Source of the DNA: Hemerocallis citrina | Taxonomy: Eukaryota; Streptophyta; Magnoliopsida; Asparagales; Asphodelaceae | DNA: 64,000 nucleotides | NCBI GenBank assembly: GCA_017893485.1 | Contig: CM030358.1 | Location: 249,303,073 to 249,367,072, forward strand | Reading direction: 5' to 3' | Shown here: positions 34,146 to 45,023 of the stretch, piece after piece | How positions within the stretch are numbered: the first letter of the stretch is position 1 | Layout: the number at the start of each line of letters is the position of its first letter | Made by a program: the position numbers and the translations under genes | Notes under the pieces: model-generated | The model's database searches: none | Seen by the model: the letters and a program-made list of their open reading frames with translations, nothing else | What the model was told of the DNA's origin: nothing

Positions 34146-35788
34146 GTAGTATACTTGAAAATTCAGCTTAGATTTATTGAACTGATTATTGCAAGCTTAT
34201 GGATTTTAAATTTGTGGAACAGTTGAGAAGGAACGATAAATTATATCAAATCTATTTACTAAAAGGTTGAACATACTAATACTTAATCGATATTGAAACA
34301 CTAAAATTAACCTCCTATTATTAAAATTCACTGAAGAATTTGATGAAATAATGTACATTGTCCATCTAAAAATAGACGGTAGGATTATATTTAAAATTAA
34401 GAAATTGAAAAAGTGAGTCAATAAACTTCTAAATTTGCTGTAGTTGCTGGGAGTCGTTAATTGTGTATCATTTGTGAAAATAGCAATTCCCTGTTTTTCT
34501 AATGGCACATGGTAGTTTGTTTGGTTGTGAGTCACTTGCAAGAATACTACTAGGGCTATATTCAAAGTGATATCATTGTGATTAATATGTGGTGTTCTCA
34601 AATTGTTAGCAATGTGCGTGCAGTGGTAAAATGAATTATCTTTAAGTTGTGTCAAGAGATTATCTCAGTTCACATACTTAGTATCCAAAATAGAATTGTT
34701 TGATTTGGAATTCTCATAAATTGTTTGTAAATTTATGACATTGCAAACTTGCAGTTGTGAACTGTAGCTTTTAAGAATCAGAACAATTTCAAGATCCTCA
34801 TTCAGCAATCTACATTTTGAACACTATTTCATCTACAGTGTTGAACTGAATATCTAATATAATAATTACCTTCCTTCCTTTTTCTTTTTTTAGTAAGGCC
34901 GTAGTGAGTTTTTTTTTTAAACGCTATCCCCAGTAGATTTTTTAGTAAGGCCGTAGTGAGTTTTTTTTTTAAACGCTATCCCCAGTAGAATTTTTTTAAG
35001 TATGTGCAATTGAGACCAAAGTTATTTGAAAAAGAAATTTGTAGCATATTTTATTTTTTTAAAATAAAAAATTGGTATTATACTGTACTTATGAAAATTT
35101 GGCATTTAAAAAAAACTATAAATTTAAAACCCTGCCATCTAAAATATAGTATTCAACTTCTTATAACACCTATCTACAATAGCAATGTTTTGAAGTATGT
35201 ATGGTTGAGACTAAAGTATTTAAAAGAAAGAAATTTGTAACAAATTTTATTCCTGTTAATAGACTCTACTTATAAAATTTTGGCAATATATTTTATGGTA
35301 CTAGATTCTACTTATATTTTACGGTATGTACAGTGAATGACAAATTCTGAGGTTATTATAGACGCCAATTTACAATGTAGTATCATAGTTGACACTAAAG
35401 TATATCACAACAACAAAGCATTTTTTCCATTTAGTTGGAGTCGGTTACATGAATCTTGGTTTTTTTTTGTTTGTTAAACATAATCGCCACGCGCTCTTGG
35501 TTTATGTTTCTTCTAATTTAAGGTTAAAAATGATTAAGAGCAAATTACTTAATTCTATATGCAGAAAAAATGTTGAAGAATTTAATATGACCAAGAAATG
35601 CATTACATATAAGTATACTTTTTTTGATTAAATCACAAGTTGTCATGTATGGAAGAAAAACTACAAGAACATGATCACTTTTCAGAAATTCCATAATTAT
35701 TATATGAATGTTTTTTGACAATTTTATTCTGTTTATGGACTTGACATGATCACTTTTCTTGGTATTTGTTGAAGTTTAATTAGTCAAG
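34146..35788. other. Helitron interior, AT-rich
   Basis: No gene is seen. A 52-bp direct tandem duplication (TAGTAAGGCCGTAGTGAG start at 34891 and 34943) spans about 34889-34990. Confidence 0.5.
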
Positions 35789-35879
35789 ATGGTTACGTTT
35801 ACAGCAGAGGAGCTTCGTGGGATCATGGACAAAAAGAATAGTATTCGTAACATGTCTGTCATTGCCCATGTGGATCACG
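35789..35879 (+). pseudogene. Captured first coding exon of elongation factor 2
   Basis: The ATG at 35789 opens [20 protein letters not shown] followed by [11 protein letters not shown], then a GTATGT donor at 35880. This is the highly conserved N-terminus of eukaryotic eEF2, ending within the G1 P-loop lead-in (HVDHG, normally followed by KST). eEF2 is the GTPase that drives ribosome translocation. Only the first exon is present and the remaining GTPase domain is absent. Three residues differ from the usual plant sequence, consistent with decay. Confidence 0.85.
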
Positions 35880-36117
35880 GTATGTTAATGTTCTCACACA
35901 TTCAATATTATATGTTACATGATAATCATATAAATCTTGCATAGGTTGTAAACTGTAACATTTAACAAATTTTCACTGAAAAAAACTTGTATTCTTCAAT
36001 CTTGTTTTTTGTTTCGATTATTTGCTATATCTTCTGGTGTTAACCGTTTCATCAATTATTTAGTTTGAACGAACGTTCAAATTTTTTAATACCTCATGAT
36101 TCCTTTTTTATCTACAG

Positions 36118-36359
36118 ATCAGCATGAGGTGATGGTAGAAGGTATACTTACACTATGATTATAGCAGGTTAATCTCTGCATGTTCCATTTACTATCCAAA
36201 CTTCAGTCAAGCTTTAACCTTTTTTTGCAATTTTTTTTGTCTGGAACAGTTTCACTTGGGCTTCTGGGGATCCTCAGTATCGTTGCAATTCTGTTACTTA
36301 TCACATATCTACACTTGTTTAAAAGAAAGCTTATAGACTCGAAACCAAATGAGTTGTAG
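36118..36359 (+). pseudogene. Captured last two exons of a C-terminal membrane-anchor protein
   Basis: Exon 36118-36141 (24 bases, AG before and GTATAC after) and exon 36250-36359 join in phase. The second encodes SLGLLGILSIVAILLLITYL followed by HLFKRKLIDSKPNEL and TAG at 36357-36359. This is one transmembrane helix with a short basic cytosolic tail. The frame is open through both. The gene is not recognised. The 108-bp intron has normal borders. Confidence 0.5.
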
Positions 36360-38312
36360 ATAGATAAAGGTAATATTATTCTATCCATTAACAGCTATAA
36401 TCTTTATTATAAAAACACTAACAATTCTTTTTTATAATAAAATATTATTTAATATAGTTTCAGTTTCTGAGGTTTTTATACTCCAGGAACCTGACTGCAA
36501 GCAAATTCCCCGGAAGGAAATCTAAGCTGCTACAAATAGTTTAAATTCTTCCAATTTCATTGGTCAGGGCATTGCTGTTAAGCTATTAATCAAAGTTGCC
36601 TGAACATAGGAGTAGGAAATACTTTATCCAACAGGCTTTTTACTTATATTAAATTATGCAGTCATTTTAATTCTGGATAAGCCTACCAAGTTGCCTAAGG
36701 CCACAGAACTAGCATGATTGTGAATAGTAGTGAAATTTACATGTCCAATAGTGCCCATCTGAATTCACACCGTTGTTATTATCTACGAAAATTAAAATTC
36801 ATATAACCAGCGGTCTGCCACTGACAACAAATCCTAATTCATGAACTTTAGGAGTCAATTACATAGATCGGTTCAGCTCATTCTGATCTTATAAGGGGCC
36901 AAATCTCCTGGTACATTCCTGTTAAAAACCCAAATGATAGAATTTAGTTGATCACTCTTTTGATTCTTCTCAAATTAGAGTTATGATGCAGCCAACGTAT
37001 TTTTAACTGTGAAGGATCTTATTAAATTTTGGTGTTGGTGGCTGATGAGAGATAATAACTCTCCAAAGTTTAGTAACTCTTCATAAACAAACCCAAAAAG
37101 TCTAATATTTTAGAGTTTTCTGATCCCTCATCAACATCATCATGTTTATGATTTATGATCTTCCCATCAAACAGGTTGGTGATATATTAGTGTTCTAAAT
37201 TCTAAATTGTCTCCCCGTCAAGAAACTTCCAAAGTGTATTACTTTTCTCAATGATCAAATATTTCACTCTTTTTATGACGTTTAACAGTAATATAGGATG
37301 GCTATAAATCAAAATTTTGTAATTCTCCAAAGAACTTAGTCAATTATGTATAAATAATGGCATCCCTTAAAGTTGGGGCCAATTTCAGTCCAAAGACAAA
37401 TGTGGGGACTAGAACTTCATGCATCAGATCTCCATCTTATTGAAGATAGGGAAATAAAAAAAAGTACCTCGATCATAAGGGTTTGATCTTTGGAGTACCT
37501 TCATTTTTTATTATTTATTTTAAGTTATGGAGAAGTCAGTAGTAGTCTATATGTGTGAGGACGTTGACAAGATTTTACCAAGCTTTGCATTCAGTTTTCT
37601 GTTACATTTGTGCTAGAGACAACCAGCAGCACATTTCACTCTGTCAAGGTTTTCTTACGTATGCACTGGCTATTTATAATTGTGTATCATAGGAAGATAG
37701 TTACATATCACCTGAGAATTGAAAGCACTAATCATGGTAGTTAAGTTAAAGAATTGAATTATATTTCACTGAAGATAAAATGTTATTGATTATGAAAAGC
37801 CAGATCAGCTGGCAATCGGCAAGGTCTCTCCATCATTGGATCCAGCGAATCTGGAGGTGAAACCAGTGACATTGATTATGTTATTGTTGTAACATAATCA
37901 GGTTCAATATATTGTTTTAGGATCCGCATAAGTTTCTGGTAAATTTCAAATTTTAATTTATCAGCTGTTAATGATAGTAATGCAACTACTGTTTTTTTGA
38001 TTTTGTGATTTCCTGATAAGGTACCATCTTTGTTACATATTGGTTTGATGAATTTTAAATGAATGGTTAAAAGATCGAGTTGTCGAAATTGGATCCATTT
38101 GTGCTTTGTTTTGATTGGAATTATGCTAGAATTGATTAAACTTGGGTTCTAGATGTTTGCTTCAAATTTGATTTCGATGAGCTTGTTGTCGTTGGAGTAA
38201 TTTTGAAATTCATGGTTTGCTTTTTAAGATGATTGACTTAGTTGAATTCGTAGTTTGATGAATATGAGTGTGCTAAATGTAAGTATGTTTATATAAAAAT
38301 TTTACAATTTAT
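36360..38312. other. Helitron interior, intron- or UTR-like
   Basis: AT-rich with no supportable ORF. A short AG-flanked block at about 36486-36525 (EPDCKQIPRKEI then stop) could be another 3' exon. The rest shows nothing recognisable. Confidence 0.4.
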
Positions 38313-38357
38313 GTGCACCAAGTCACGTGCACTTGGTGCACGGTAAATTCCAACTAG
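38313..38357 (+). other. Helitron 3' terminal hairpin and CTAG end
   Basis: A perfect 11-bp stem (38313-38323 with 38331-38341) has a 7-base loop CACGTGC, a 12-base spacer and CTAG at 38354-38357, followed by T. This is canonical for a Helitron rolling-circle terminator. Confidence 0.85.
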
Positions 38358-38400
38358 TAGTAGTAGAGATAAGAATTTTTTTCCCATTTAAATATGAGGC

Positions 38401-38404
<4 letters not shown>

Positions 38405-38462
<58 letters not shown>
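38405..38462. repeat. (TA)n microsatellite, about 58 bp
   Basis: Pure TA dinucleotide run. It lies at the inferred 3' end of LINE copy 3 and may represent its tail. Confidence 0.9.
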
Positions 38463-38468
<6 letters not shown>

Positions 38469-38800
38469 GGACGATAGTCACCATGTTTCATTAAAAAGAA
38501 GTTAACAAAATAAATCATAAGAAACGGAAAAAATACAAAAATAAAATATAAGACATCCATCTAGCATAGAAGGATGAGACAAATAGTCTAAGCAAGTAAT
38601 GAAGATAACATAACGAGTACATATAAAATACAACGTAAAAACGGTCTTCCTTCCAACACAGCTCTAGAGGGTGAGAATGCTCGTGTATGGCATGCCCCTA
38701 AGTCCAGAGTAGGATCAATCACGATATCTTCATCGCCGAACTCGTCCACCTGGAAGGCCCTGCCGATCATTCCGCTTGGACCTATCACCACAGCTGCAGC
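38463..38800 (-). pseudogene. 3' part of LINE copy 3 (inferred)
   Basis: A minus-strand open stretch, GMIGRAFQVDEFGDEDIVID, ends in SRAVLEGRP, then an AT-rich trailer with TTTTTAATGAAACATGG and the TA run. No protein family is recognised. A LINE C-terminal fragment lies on the same strand directly beyond the Tekay element (60985-61690), so this is best read as the same LINE, split by the hAT-like and Tekay insertions. Confidence 0.35.
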
Positions 38801-39963
38801 TAGCACTGGTAACGGGTCGGATCGGGTAGCTCAATACCCGGACCCGGACCCGGTCATTGACGGGTCCAAATACTGGACCCGGACTCAGACCCATGAAATT
38901 CGGGTCTGGGTCCGGGTCCGGTTCTCCACAAGAAATGTTACCCGTTCGCTTTCGGGTCCGGGTCCGGGTCCGGGTCCGGGTCCTATTTCTAATCACGGGT
39001 CCGGTTCGGTTCCGGGTCTTTAAAGCATTGGAGAATCAACAAAGGATTAATACCAATGATACGAAAAAAATTGTCAAAGACAATGTGGCATATGAATGAA
39101 TGGATTTTCACTAGAAGAAGCATTCTGTATATCAGATATCTACCATGAGGCCTCCTATGATTTCTGATTATTTTAAACTTGCAATGCAGTTTAAGGAATC
39201 CTAAAATAACTATTAACCAGTTCACATTACCGCTTGCAACGATATAAAGTCGTGATCACAGTCAAACTTTGTTGTCAGATTTCAAGAACTGCATTTGTGC
39301 GGGCCAGAACAAGATAAAGTAGGTTACAATAGTATAATGAAATGAATTTTCGGCAGTGGAAGAATCATGCCCGAATGTTGAAAATGCCGTTTTCGGTACT
39401 GAACAAGTTCGAAAAAACGCAATCTCTAGGACCAAAATAAGCTCGGTCATTTTACGACCACTCCTCAAACTAGTAATAACTATGCATCCACTATGATCAT
39501 ATAGCCATCAAATAAATATCCTACTTACAGTAATTTCTATCAATTCCCAAAATGTTCTTCTGACGACCACTCCTCTAACCAGTAATAACTATGCATCCAC
39601 TATGATCATATAGCCATCAAATAAATATCCTACTTACAGTAATTTCTATCAATTCCCAAAATGTTCTTCGGACAATAACTAAAACACGCACAGAGGAAGG
39701 AAATGGCACTGGTAACGGGTAACGGGTCGGGTTCGGGTCGGGTCCGCTTCGTTTATTGATTAATTCTCTATTGCGGGTCCGGGTCCGGGTCCGGGTCCGG
39801 GTCGGTTCCATTTTTAGGGGACCCAGACCCGACCCGAAATTTCAACGGGTAGTTATTTAGGACCCATACACTACCCAAATTAGATCGGGTCGGTTCCGGT
39901 CCAACGCCGGGTCCGGGTCGGGTTCGGGTCGGGTCCGGGTTTCGGGTTTTAGTACCAATGCTA
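38801..39963. mobile_element. hAT-like non-autonomous element rich in GGGTCC repeats
   Basis: The ends TAGCACTGGTA and TACCAATGCTA are inverted repeats. The flanks GCTGCAGC and GCCTGCAGC differ by one inserted base and fit an 8-bp hAT target duplication. Subterminal regions are dense in GGGTCC/GGACCC and CGGGTCGG units in both orientations (38815-39022 and 39717-39947). This is a known style for plant hAT derivatives. No transposase ORF is present. The middle holds a 109-bp duplication. Confidence 0.55.
39455..39672. repeat. 109-bp tandem duplication inside the hAT-like element
   Basis: Two nearly identical units start CGACCACTCCTC at 39455 and 39564 and end AATTCCCAAAATGTTCTTC. There are only a few mismatches, so the duplication is recent. 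Confidence 0.9.
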
Positions 39964-41414
39964 GCCTGCAGCCCCAAAATGAAATCAGATGCATAACGTG
40001 TAGTACCCCGTATTTTTAAATATTATTTTTAAAGATTTATAAATGAATTAAAATGATTTTTGGAGATTTAATAAATATTTTTTGAAGATTTATCTTTTAC
40101 ACATGCAAAACACGTCCAAATATTTTCTTGAGAAATTCAAAAGCCAAAATTATTTTATGGAAAATCATTATTTATTATTTGAAATTTATTTGTAATTTTT
40201 CTAAATTTTTTCTGATATTAATTGGGTCTATTTGCAAATATTACGAAAAAGAATGATCTTTTTGCAAAATTGTCATTTTGAGGAATGAAAGTGCAAAACT
40301 ATTTTCTGGACTTTTCAAACAGTGCCGGCTAGAAATAAGGTGTTTATTTTGCTTTTAGATCATTAGTTTTAACAAGTTTCCAAGTATAGGGATCTATTTA
40401 TGTAAAGTTATATTTTCAAGGGGTTATTTTGCAAATGTGTTTGAAAACCCTAAATCTTCTATTCCGGCTTATTTAAAAGAAGTGGAGTGCAGCCGTCTTT
40501 CGCTGCACAACACAAAGGTTTTATTATTTCTTGGAGATTTAAGGAGGTGATCTTGGATTTCGCAAAAGAAGATACTTTGCTTATTCCCGATTAATTCGGT
40601 TGGATTTCTTCATTTGAGGTGAGTGACTTGTTTTGTTTTTCTTTTATTTTGTGTATGTTGTGTGCAAGAGATATAATTGTTTTGTTTGTTCTTGAATATT
40701 GTATGTGGTATTTCATCTACTAGAAAGCATGTTAGAGTTTGAGTATGATTATGTACTTGATGAATTGGATGGATGGATGAAAAATTAGATCTTGTGAAAC
40801 CCTAGTTGTTTATGAATAAAATTGTATGTGGGTAATTCGATATTGATGAATGACCTATGGGAGATCATGGGTAGGCTATTCCATTTGGACTAATGTTGGA
40901 TTGATTGAATATGGTGGATTTTATGCGTAAACCTAATAGTTGAATACATATTTGATATGGTGATGCTATCAATTGATTATGGTTGCGAGTTGTAATGGTA
41001 ATTCAGTTTTGAGAAATTTGAAGAAAAGTTATGAATCAAGAGATCATATCTTGAGAATCGAAATTGGGAATTTAGTTGAGTTTGAAGAAATATATCCAAA
41101 TTGGAGATTTTCTTTTGAGACTTTAGTATTGATATGGTTTGGATCTGAATACGAAGCTATTTCAATGAACAATTAATTTTTAAGAAACTCTATTTTGATT
41201 ATATGTACAATTCATGTTTGATTGAAAAAAATTAACAAATTGCTATTTTTAATAAATTCAAGTAGTTTTGATTTAGTTTTTATGGACTATTACATATCCT
41301 ACAAGTTGTATTTGATCAAATAAGAAATATGCTTTTTGTAGAAATCGTTTTCATAAAGTAAAATTATGTATCGGTTCAAATATGCACAACCAAAATCTGC
41401 AGTCTGCAGGTCGA

Positions 41415-41684
41415 CAGTCGACCGGTGTGACTTTACAGTCGACCGTCGCGACCCAGCTGCTGTGATTTCTAATTTTCTTAAAATTTCGTTCTGGACAGTC
41501 GACTGATGACCTTTTACAGTCGACTGCTATACTTAGAATTTTTTTCTTAAAGATTATTGGATTTATCGCTCTGGACAGTCGACCTATAACCTTTTTGAGT
41601 CGACTTATAATACTTAGAATTATTTTCTCAAAGCTATTGGATTTTCTCTCTGGACAGTCGACCGATGGATTTTGTAGTCGACCG
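41415..41684 (+). repeat. Four paired palindromic boxes in the Tekay 5' LTR, about 80-bp period
   Basis: Boxes start at 41415/41436, 41496/41517, 41576/41597 and 41655/41675. Spacing within pairs is 21, 21, 21 and 20 bp, and between pairs 81, 80 and 79 bp. Cores are AGTCGAC throughout, with flanks CAGTCGACCG, CAGTCGACTG, CAGTCGACCT/GAGTCGACTT and CAGTCGACCG/TAGTCGACCG. Confidence 0.9.
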
Positions 41685-42059
41685 ATACTGATATATCTAT
41701 ACATATTTTAATGTTCTTTTAAATAATTTATTCTCTAAATATTTTTAATCTATAACTTACTATTCTATACTTTATCTTCTACTGAACATATGTTTTCAAG
41801 TGGTTTAACTGAGCAATTTATGTTGGAAGATTGGTTTGGATATTTGGGTGTGAGTCTCTAGAGGGTGTGTGTGACCCTAGTATATCAACGGTTGAGATAT
41901 TTATGTTTGGGCCTGTTGAGGCATTTTAGTTGATCAGTTGTTGAGTTAAGTCTGGTAGGATACACCAACTCTAGGAGATTCGTAAAGTAATCAAATAACC
42001 TAAATGATAAGGACAGACACTAGTGGTGATATGATGAACGAGAACATGAGTTATGGATC

Positions 42060-42305
42060 TCAGTATGGCTTGCGGTGTGAGATAATCCCTGGAATTATCT
42101 AGGTGTGAGTGAAATAGTCTTCGGAATTACCTGTGGTGTGGGATTGATCTCCGGAATTATCGGAGTCGAGGCGACGCACATGTGGTATTCGTGTGATGAG
42201 GTTCCATTGCTTGCGGTGTGAGATAATCCTCAGAATTATCCAGGTGTGAGTGAAATAGTCTCCGGAATTACCTGTGGTGTGGGATTGATCTTCGGAATTA
42301 TCGGA
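42060..42305 (+). repeat. Degenerate GGAATTATC/GGAATTACC repeat block in Tekay LTR
   Basis: A segment with TGCGGTGTGAGATAATC, then GGAATTATC..AGGTGTGAGTGAAATAGTC and GGAATTACCTGTGGTGTGGG, is duplicated at about 42068-42160 and 42210-42302 (period near 142 bp). It also recurs in the 3' LTR at 60060-60290. Confidence 0.75.
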
Positions 42306-42992
42306 ACATGGGCTAATACTCACAGTTTATCTTTATCTCGTAGTAGTCATCGTAGTAGGATTAGTTGCATAGCGGGGGGATTAAATCCTACAATGTGGAG
42401 ACGTTAAGGGCTTGCACCGGACCTATGTAGAGTGGGATGCATAGACTCCGACAAGTACGCATTAGAGAGTCAGCATATAGAATTGTGTTTTCTTGACTTA
42501 GTTTCATGCATGTGTTTTCATATTTTCTACACTTGACACTTAGTGTAGTTTCACTTGATGTTTTCATGTTCACTTGCTATGTCATATTTTATATATTCTT
42601 GTTTATTACATGTCATTTATGATTCTATGCTTTACTTATGTTGTTTGTTTTTATGTCACTCACACCTTTATGGCTGACCCCTTTAGTTTTGGGGGTTAGG
42701 ATTATTTCTAGCCTCATATTTTACAGGTGATTACTTGTAGCTTGGGATTTGGATGCATGAGTTAAAGTGGTGTAATGGGTTATGTATTGTGGTAAAAGAA
42801 ATTGTTGTATGAAAGAAATTTTGAATTCAAGGTGTATTGTATTCCGCTGTGCTATGTAAAGATTAATGTAATGAAAGTTGAAAAATTTTATTAGTATTTG
42901 GCTATGTTTAATATTACATTTGAAGTTGATGCTGGGAATTCTGCCACGTATTTCTAAGATATCATATTGAAAATTCGTGGCACTATAGAGAT

Positions 42993-43008
42993 TGGTATTA
43001 GAGCATGC
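42993..43008 (+). other. Tekay primer-binding site
   Basis: TGGTATTAGAGCATGC, five bases after the 5' LTR, is the initiator Met tRNA type with one change from TGGTATCAGAGC. Confidence 0.85.
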
Positions 43009-43202
43009 TTCAATAGTAATAATAAACATGGTATAAAAATAACCTAGGTGTAGACACTAGAGCATGAGTACCTAGGTGTGTACATTAGAGAGTGAGTATT
43101 ACATAGAACTGAAATGCGATGTTTTTACTTTTGGGGTATGGTTACGGTTTTGCCAAAGGGTGTTGATATGAATATGATTTGTGTTGTGGTGCAGTATTCA
43201 GA

Positions 43203-44275
43203 ATGATTAGACCCAGAACCAGAAATGGTAACAATGGTGATGGGGCTGGAAGTTCCCATGGAACAGGAGTTGATCTTGAGGCCGAATTTGTCTGGGTGTA
43301 TCAGACTTTGAATGCACTGATGGCAGCTAATTTGGCGCAAAATCAGAACCAGAATCAGAATTATGGTGCTGGACCAGGGTTTGTTAACGCTGATCCCATG
43401 AAGTAGATTGAGTCCTTCAAGAGGATGAGGCCGCCCGTGTTTGAGGGGCAGTCTGATCCAAATGAGGCTGATGATTGGATTAGACGGATGGAGACAATCT
43501 TCGAGGTCTCAGAAATGCCGACAGCCAACAAGGTGAAATTGGCCACTATGCAGTTGGAAAAGGACGCTGGAGTTTGGTAGCAAACGGTAAAGAGGACTTT
43601 GGGGGACCAACAAATGACTTGGGAGGCTTTTCTGGAAGAATTTAGAGATCGTTTCTTTCCCCTGGATATTCAGGAGAAGAAGGCGACAGAATTCTTGAAT
43701 CTACAGCAGGGCAGCATGACCATGCGAGAATATGATACTAAGTTCGCTCAGCTGTCGAGGTATGCACCGGAGCTGATAGTTGACGAGGCGAAGAAGGCCA
43801 AGAAGTTTGAGCAGGGCTTGAGGCCCAACTTGAGGTCGAGAATGATTCCTTTGGGCATAAGAAGGTTCGATAAGCTGGTCAGGATAGTAGCTATGACAGA
43901 GGAAGACAAGGATCAGTTCCAGAAGAAGCAAGAGACCGGGAACAGGAACAAGAGGCCAGTATGAGGTCAGAGTGGGAAGGGATTCCCAGCGAAGCAAGTC
44001 AAGTTCAGTGGCCCAGTGCAGAAGGCACCTGCAACTCAGGAAGTGACTTGTTACTACTGCAAGGAGGCAGGTCATTACAGGTCAGCGTGTCCTAAGTTGG
44101 CGAAGCAGACTTGTTTCTAGTGTGGGCAGGCGGAAAATTCTAAGTCTCATTATCCGCAGTTGAGGAAGGATGGTCCAGGTGGAGGTAAATTCCAGAGGCA
44201 AGGGCGAGTGTTCGCATTAACTGAGGAGGATGCAAGTAACACGGAAGATGTGATCCAGGGTATGCAAGAGTTTTG
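43203..44275 (+). pseudogene. Tekay gag, with stops
   Basis: MIRPRTRN opens the reading. A TAG at 43404-43406, another stop near 43578 and a TGA near 43962 interrupt it. Recognisable parts are the RRMETIFEVSEMP and EFRDRFFPLDIQEKKATEFL core of the retrotransposon gag domain, KFEQGLRPNLR, and two CCHC knuckles. The first, CYYCKEAGHYRSAC, is intact; the second, CF-stop-CGQAENSKSHY, is damaged. Gag would form the particle that packages RNA. The stops are mostly explicable as C-to-T changes on one strand. Confidence 0.85.
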
Positions 44276-44330
44276 ATTTTATTTTTAATCAATGTAATAA
44301 GTAAAAATTTTATTTGAGAATAATTGAAGA

Positions 44331-45023
44331 TTGAGTATCATTCTTCATGTAACAGGAATTGTTTTGCTTAATAGAATAAAGGCAAAAGTTTTATTTGATA
44401 CTAGTTCTTCGCATACTTTTGTGTCGCCCAATTTTGTAAAGGTCTTAGGTGTGGAGCCTAAGTTGTTCCCAGGCAAGGTTTTGTCGGTGGCAACACCGTC
44501 AGGTGAAGAATTGATTGTTGATCGATATTACGAAGGCTGTGATATCGAGATTGGCGAAAGATTGTTCGGCATTGATCTGATTGAGCTGCAAGTCTTAGGA
44601 GTGGATGTGATCGTGGGCATTGATTGGATGGCAATATATGATGCCATAATTGAATGCAAGCAGAAAGATATGTTAGTGAAAGCACCAGGTGGTCTCGCAT
44701 TGATTTTCCAAGGAAAGAAGAAGGTTCCAAAGGTGGCTGCAATGGTATCCAAGATGGCAATTCCAGATGAAGTCAAAGGCATTCCAGTTGTCAGAGATTT
44801 TCCTAAGGTGTTCTTGGAAGATTTGCCAGGATTACCGTCGCAGTGAGATGTGGAGTTTTGCATCAATGTTCAGCCGGGGAGTGCTCCGATTTCTAAGGTT
44901 CCGTACAGGATGGCACCTGCAGAGCAAGACGAAGTGAAGAAGCAGATTGAGGAGTTGTTGGGCAAGGGACTTGTTAAGCCGAGTTCCTCACCGTGGGGTG
45001 TGCCAGTGTTGCTAGTCAAGAAG
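44331..45023 (+). pseudogene. Tekay protease and start of RT
   Basis: The retropepsin active site reads LFDTSSSHTFVS, where D-T/S-G is expected, so the Gly is lost. DVIVGIDWMAIYDAIIEC follows, as usual in chromoviruses. A TGA at 44844-44846 replaces an Arg codon just before [11 protein letters not shown]. The RT N-terminus ([10 protein letters not shown] and [12 protein letters not shown]) runs to 45023, where the Athila element begins. Confidence 0.85.
45019..45023. repeat. Left 5-bp target duplication of the Athila element
   Basis: AGAAG, repeated at 55103-55107 on the other side of the element. Confidence 0.9.

Larger units (their letters stand above)
29219..38357 (+). mobile_element. 9.1-kb Helitron carrying several captured gene fragments
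   Basis: The 5' end is TCTATTTTCTATTATAAAAG, preceded by A. The 3' end has a perfect 11-bp stem GTGCACCAAGT/ACTTGGTGCAC, 12 bases, then CTAG followed by T. Insertion between A and T, the TC start and the CTRR end with nearby hairpin are the defining Helitron traits. No RepHel gene is seen, so it is non-autonomous. The interior holds exons of at least four unrelated host genes, all on the plus strand, most with recognisable splice signals. Both ends were recognised by eye; no second copy is available in the window to prove them. Confidence 0.75.
39999..42987 (+). repeat. Tekay 5' LTR
   Basis: 2989 bp. It carries four pairs of CAGTCGACYG-type boxes at 41415-41684 and a series of TGTGGTGTGGGATTGATC / GGAATTATC repeats near 42060-42300. 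Confidence 0.92.

Noticed and set aside
38730..39099. ORFs with Arg-Thr or Gly-Ser dipeptide runs on both strands
   Set aside because: They are translations of the (GGGTCC)n arrays, not genes.
42060..42305. Possible tandem regulatory genes or tRNA-like units in the Tekay LTR repeats
   Set aside because: No cloverleaf, A-box or B-box arrangement is visible. They are internal LTR repeats.
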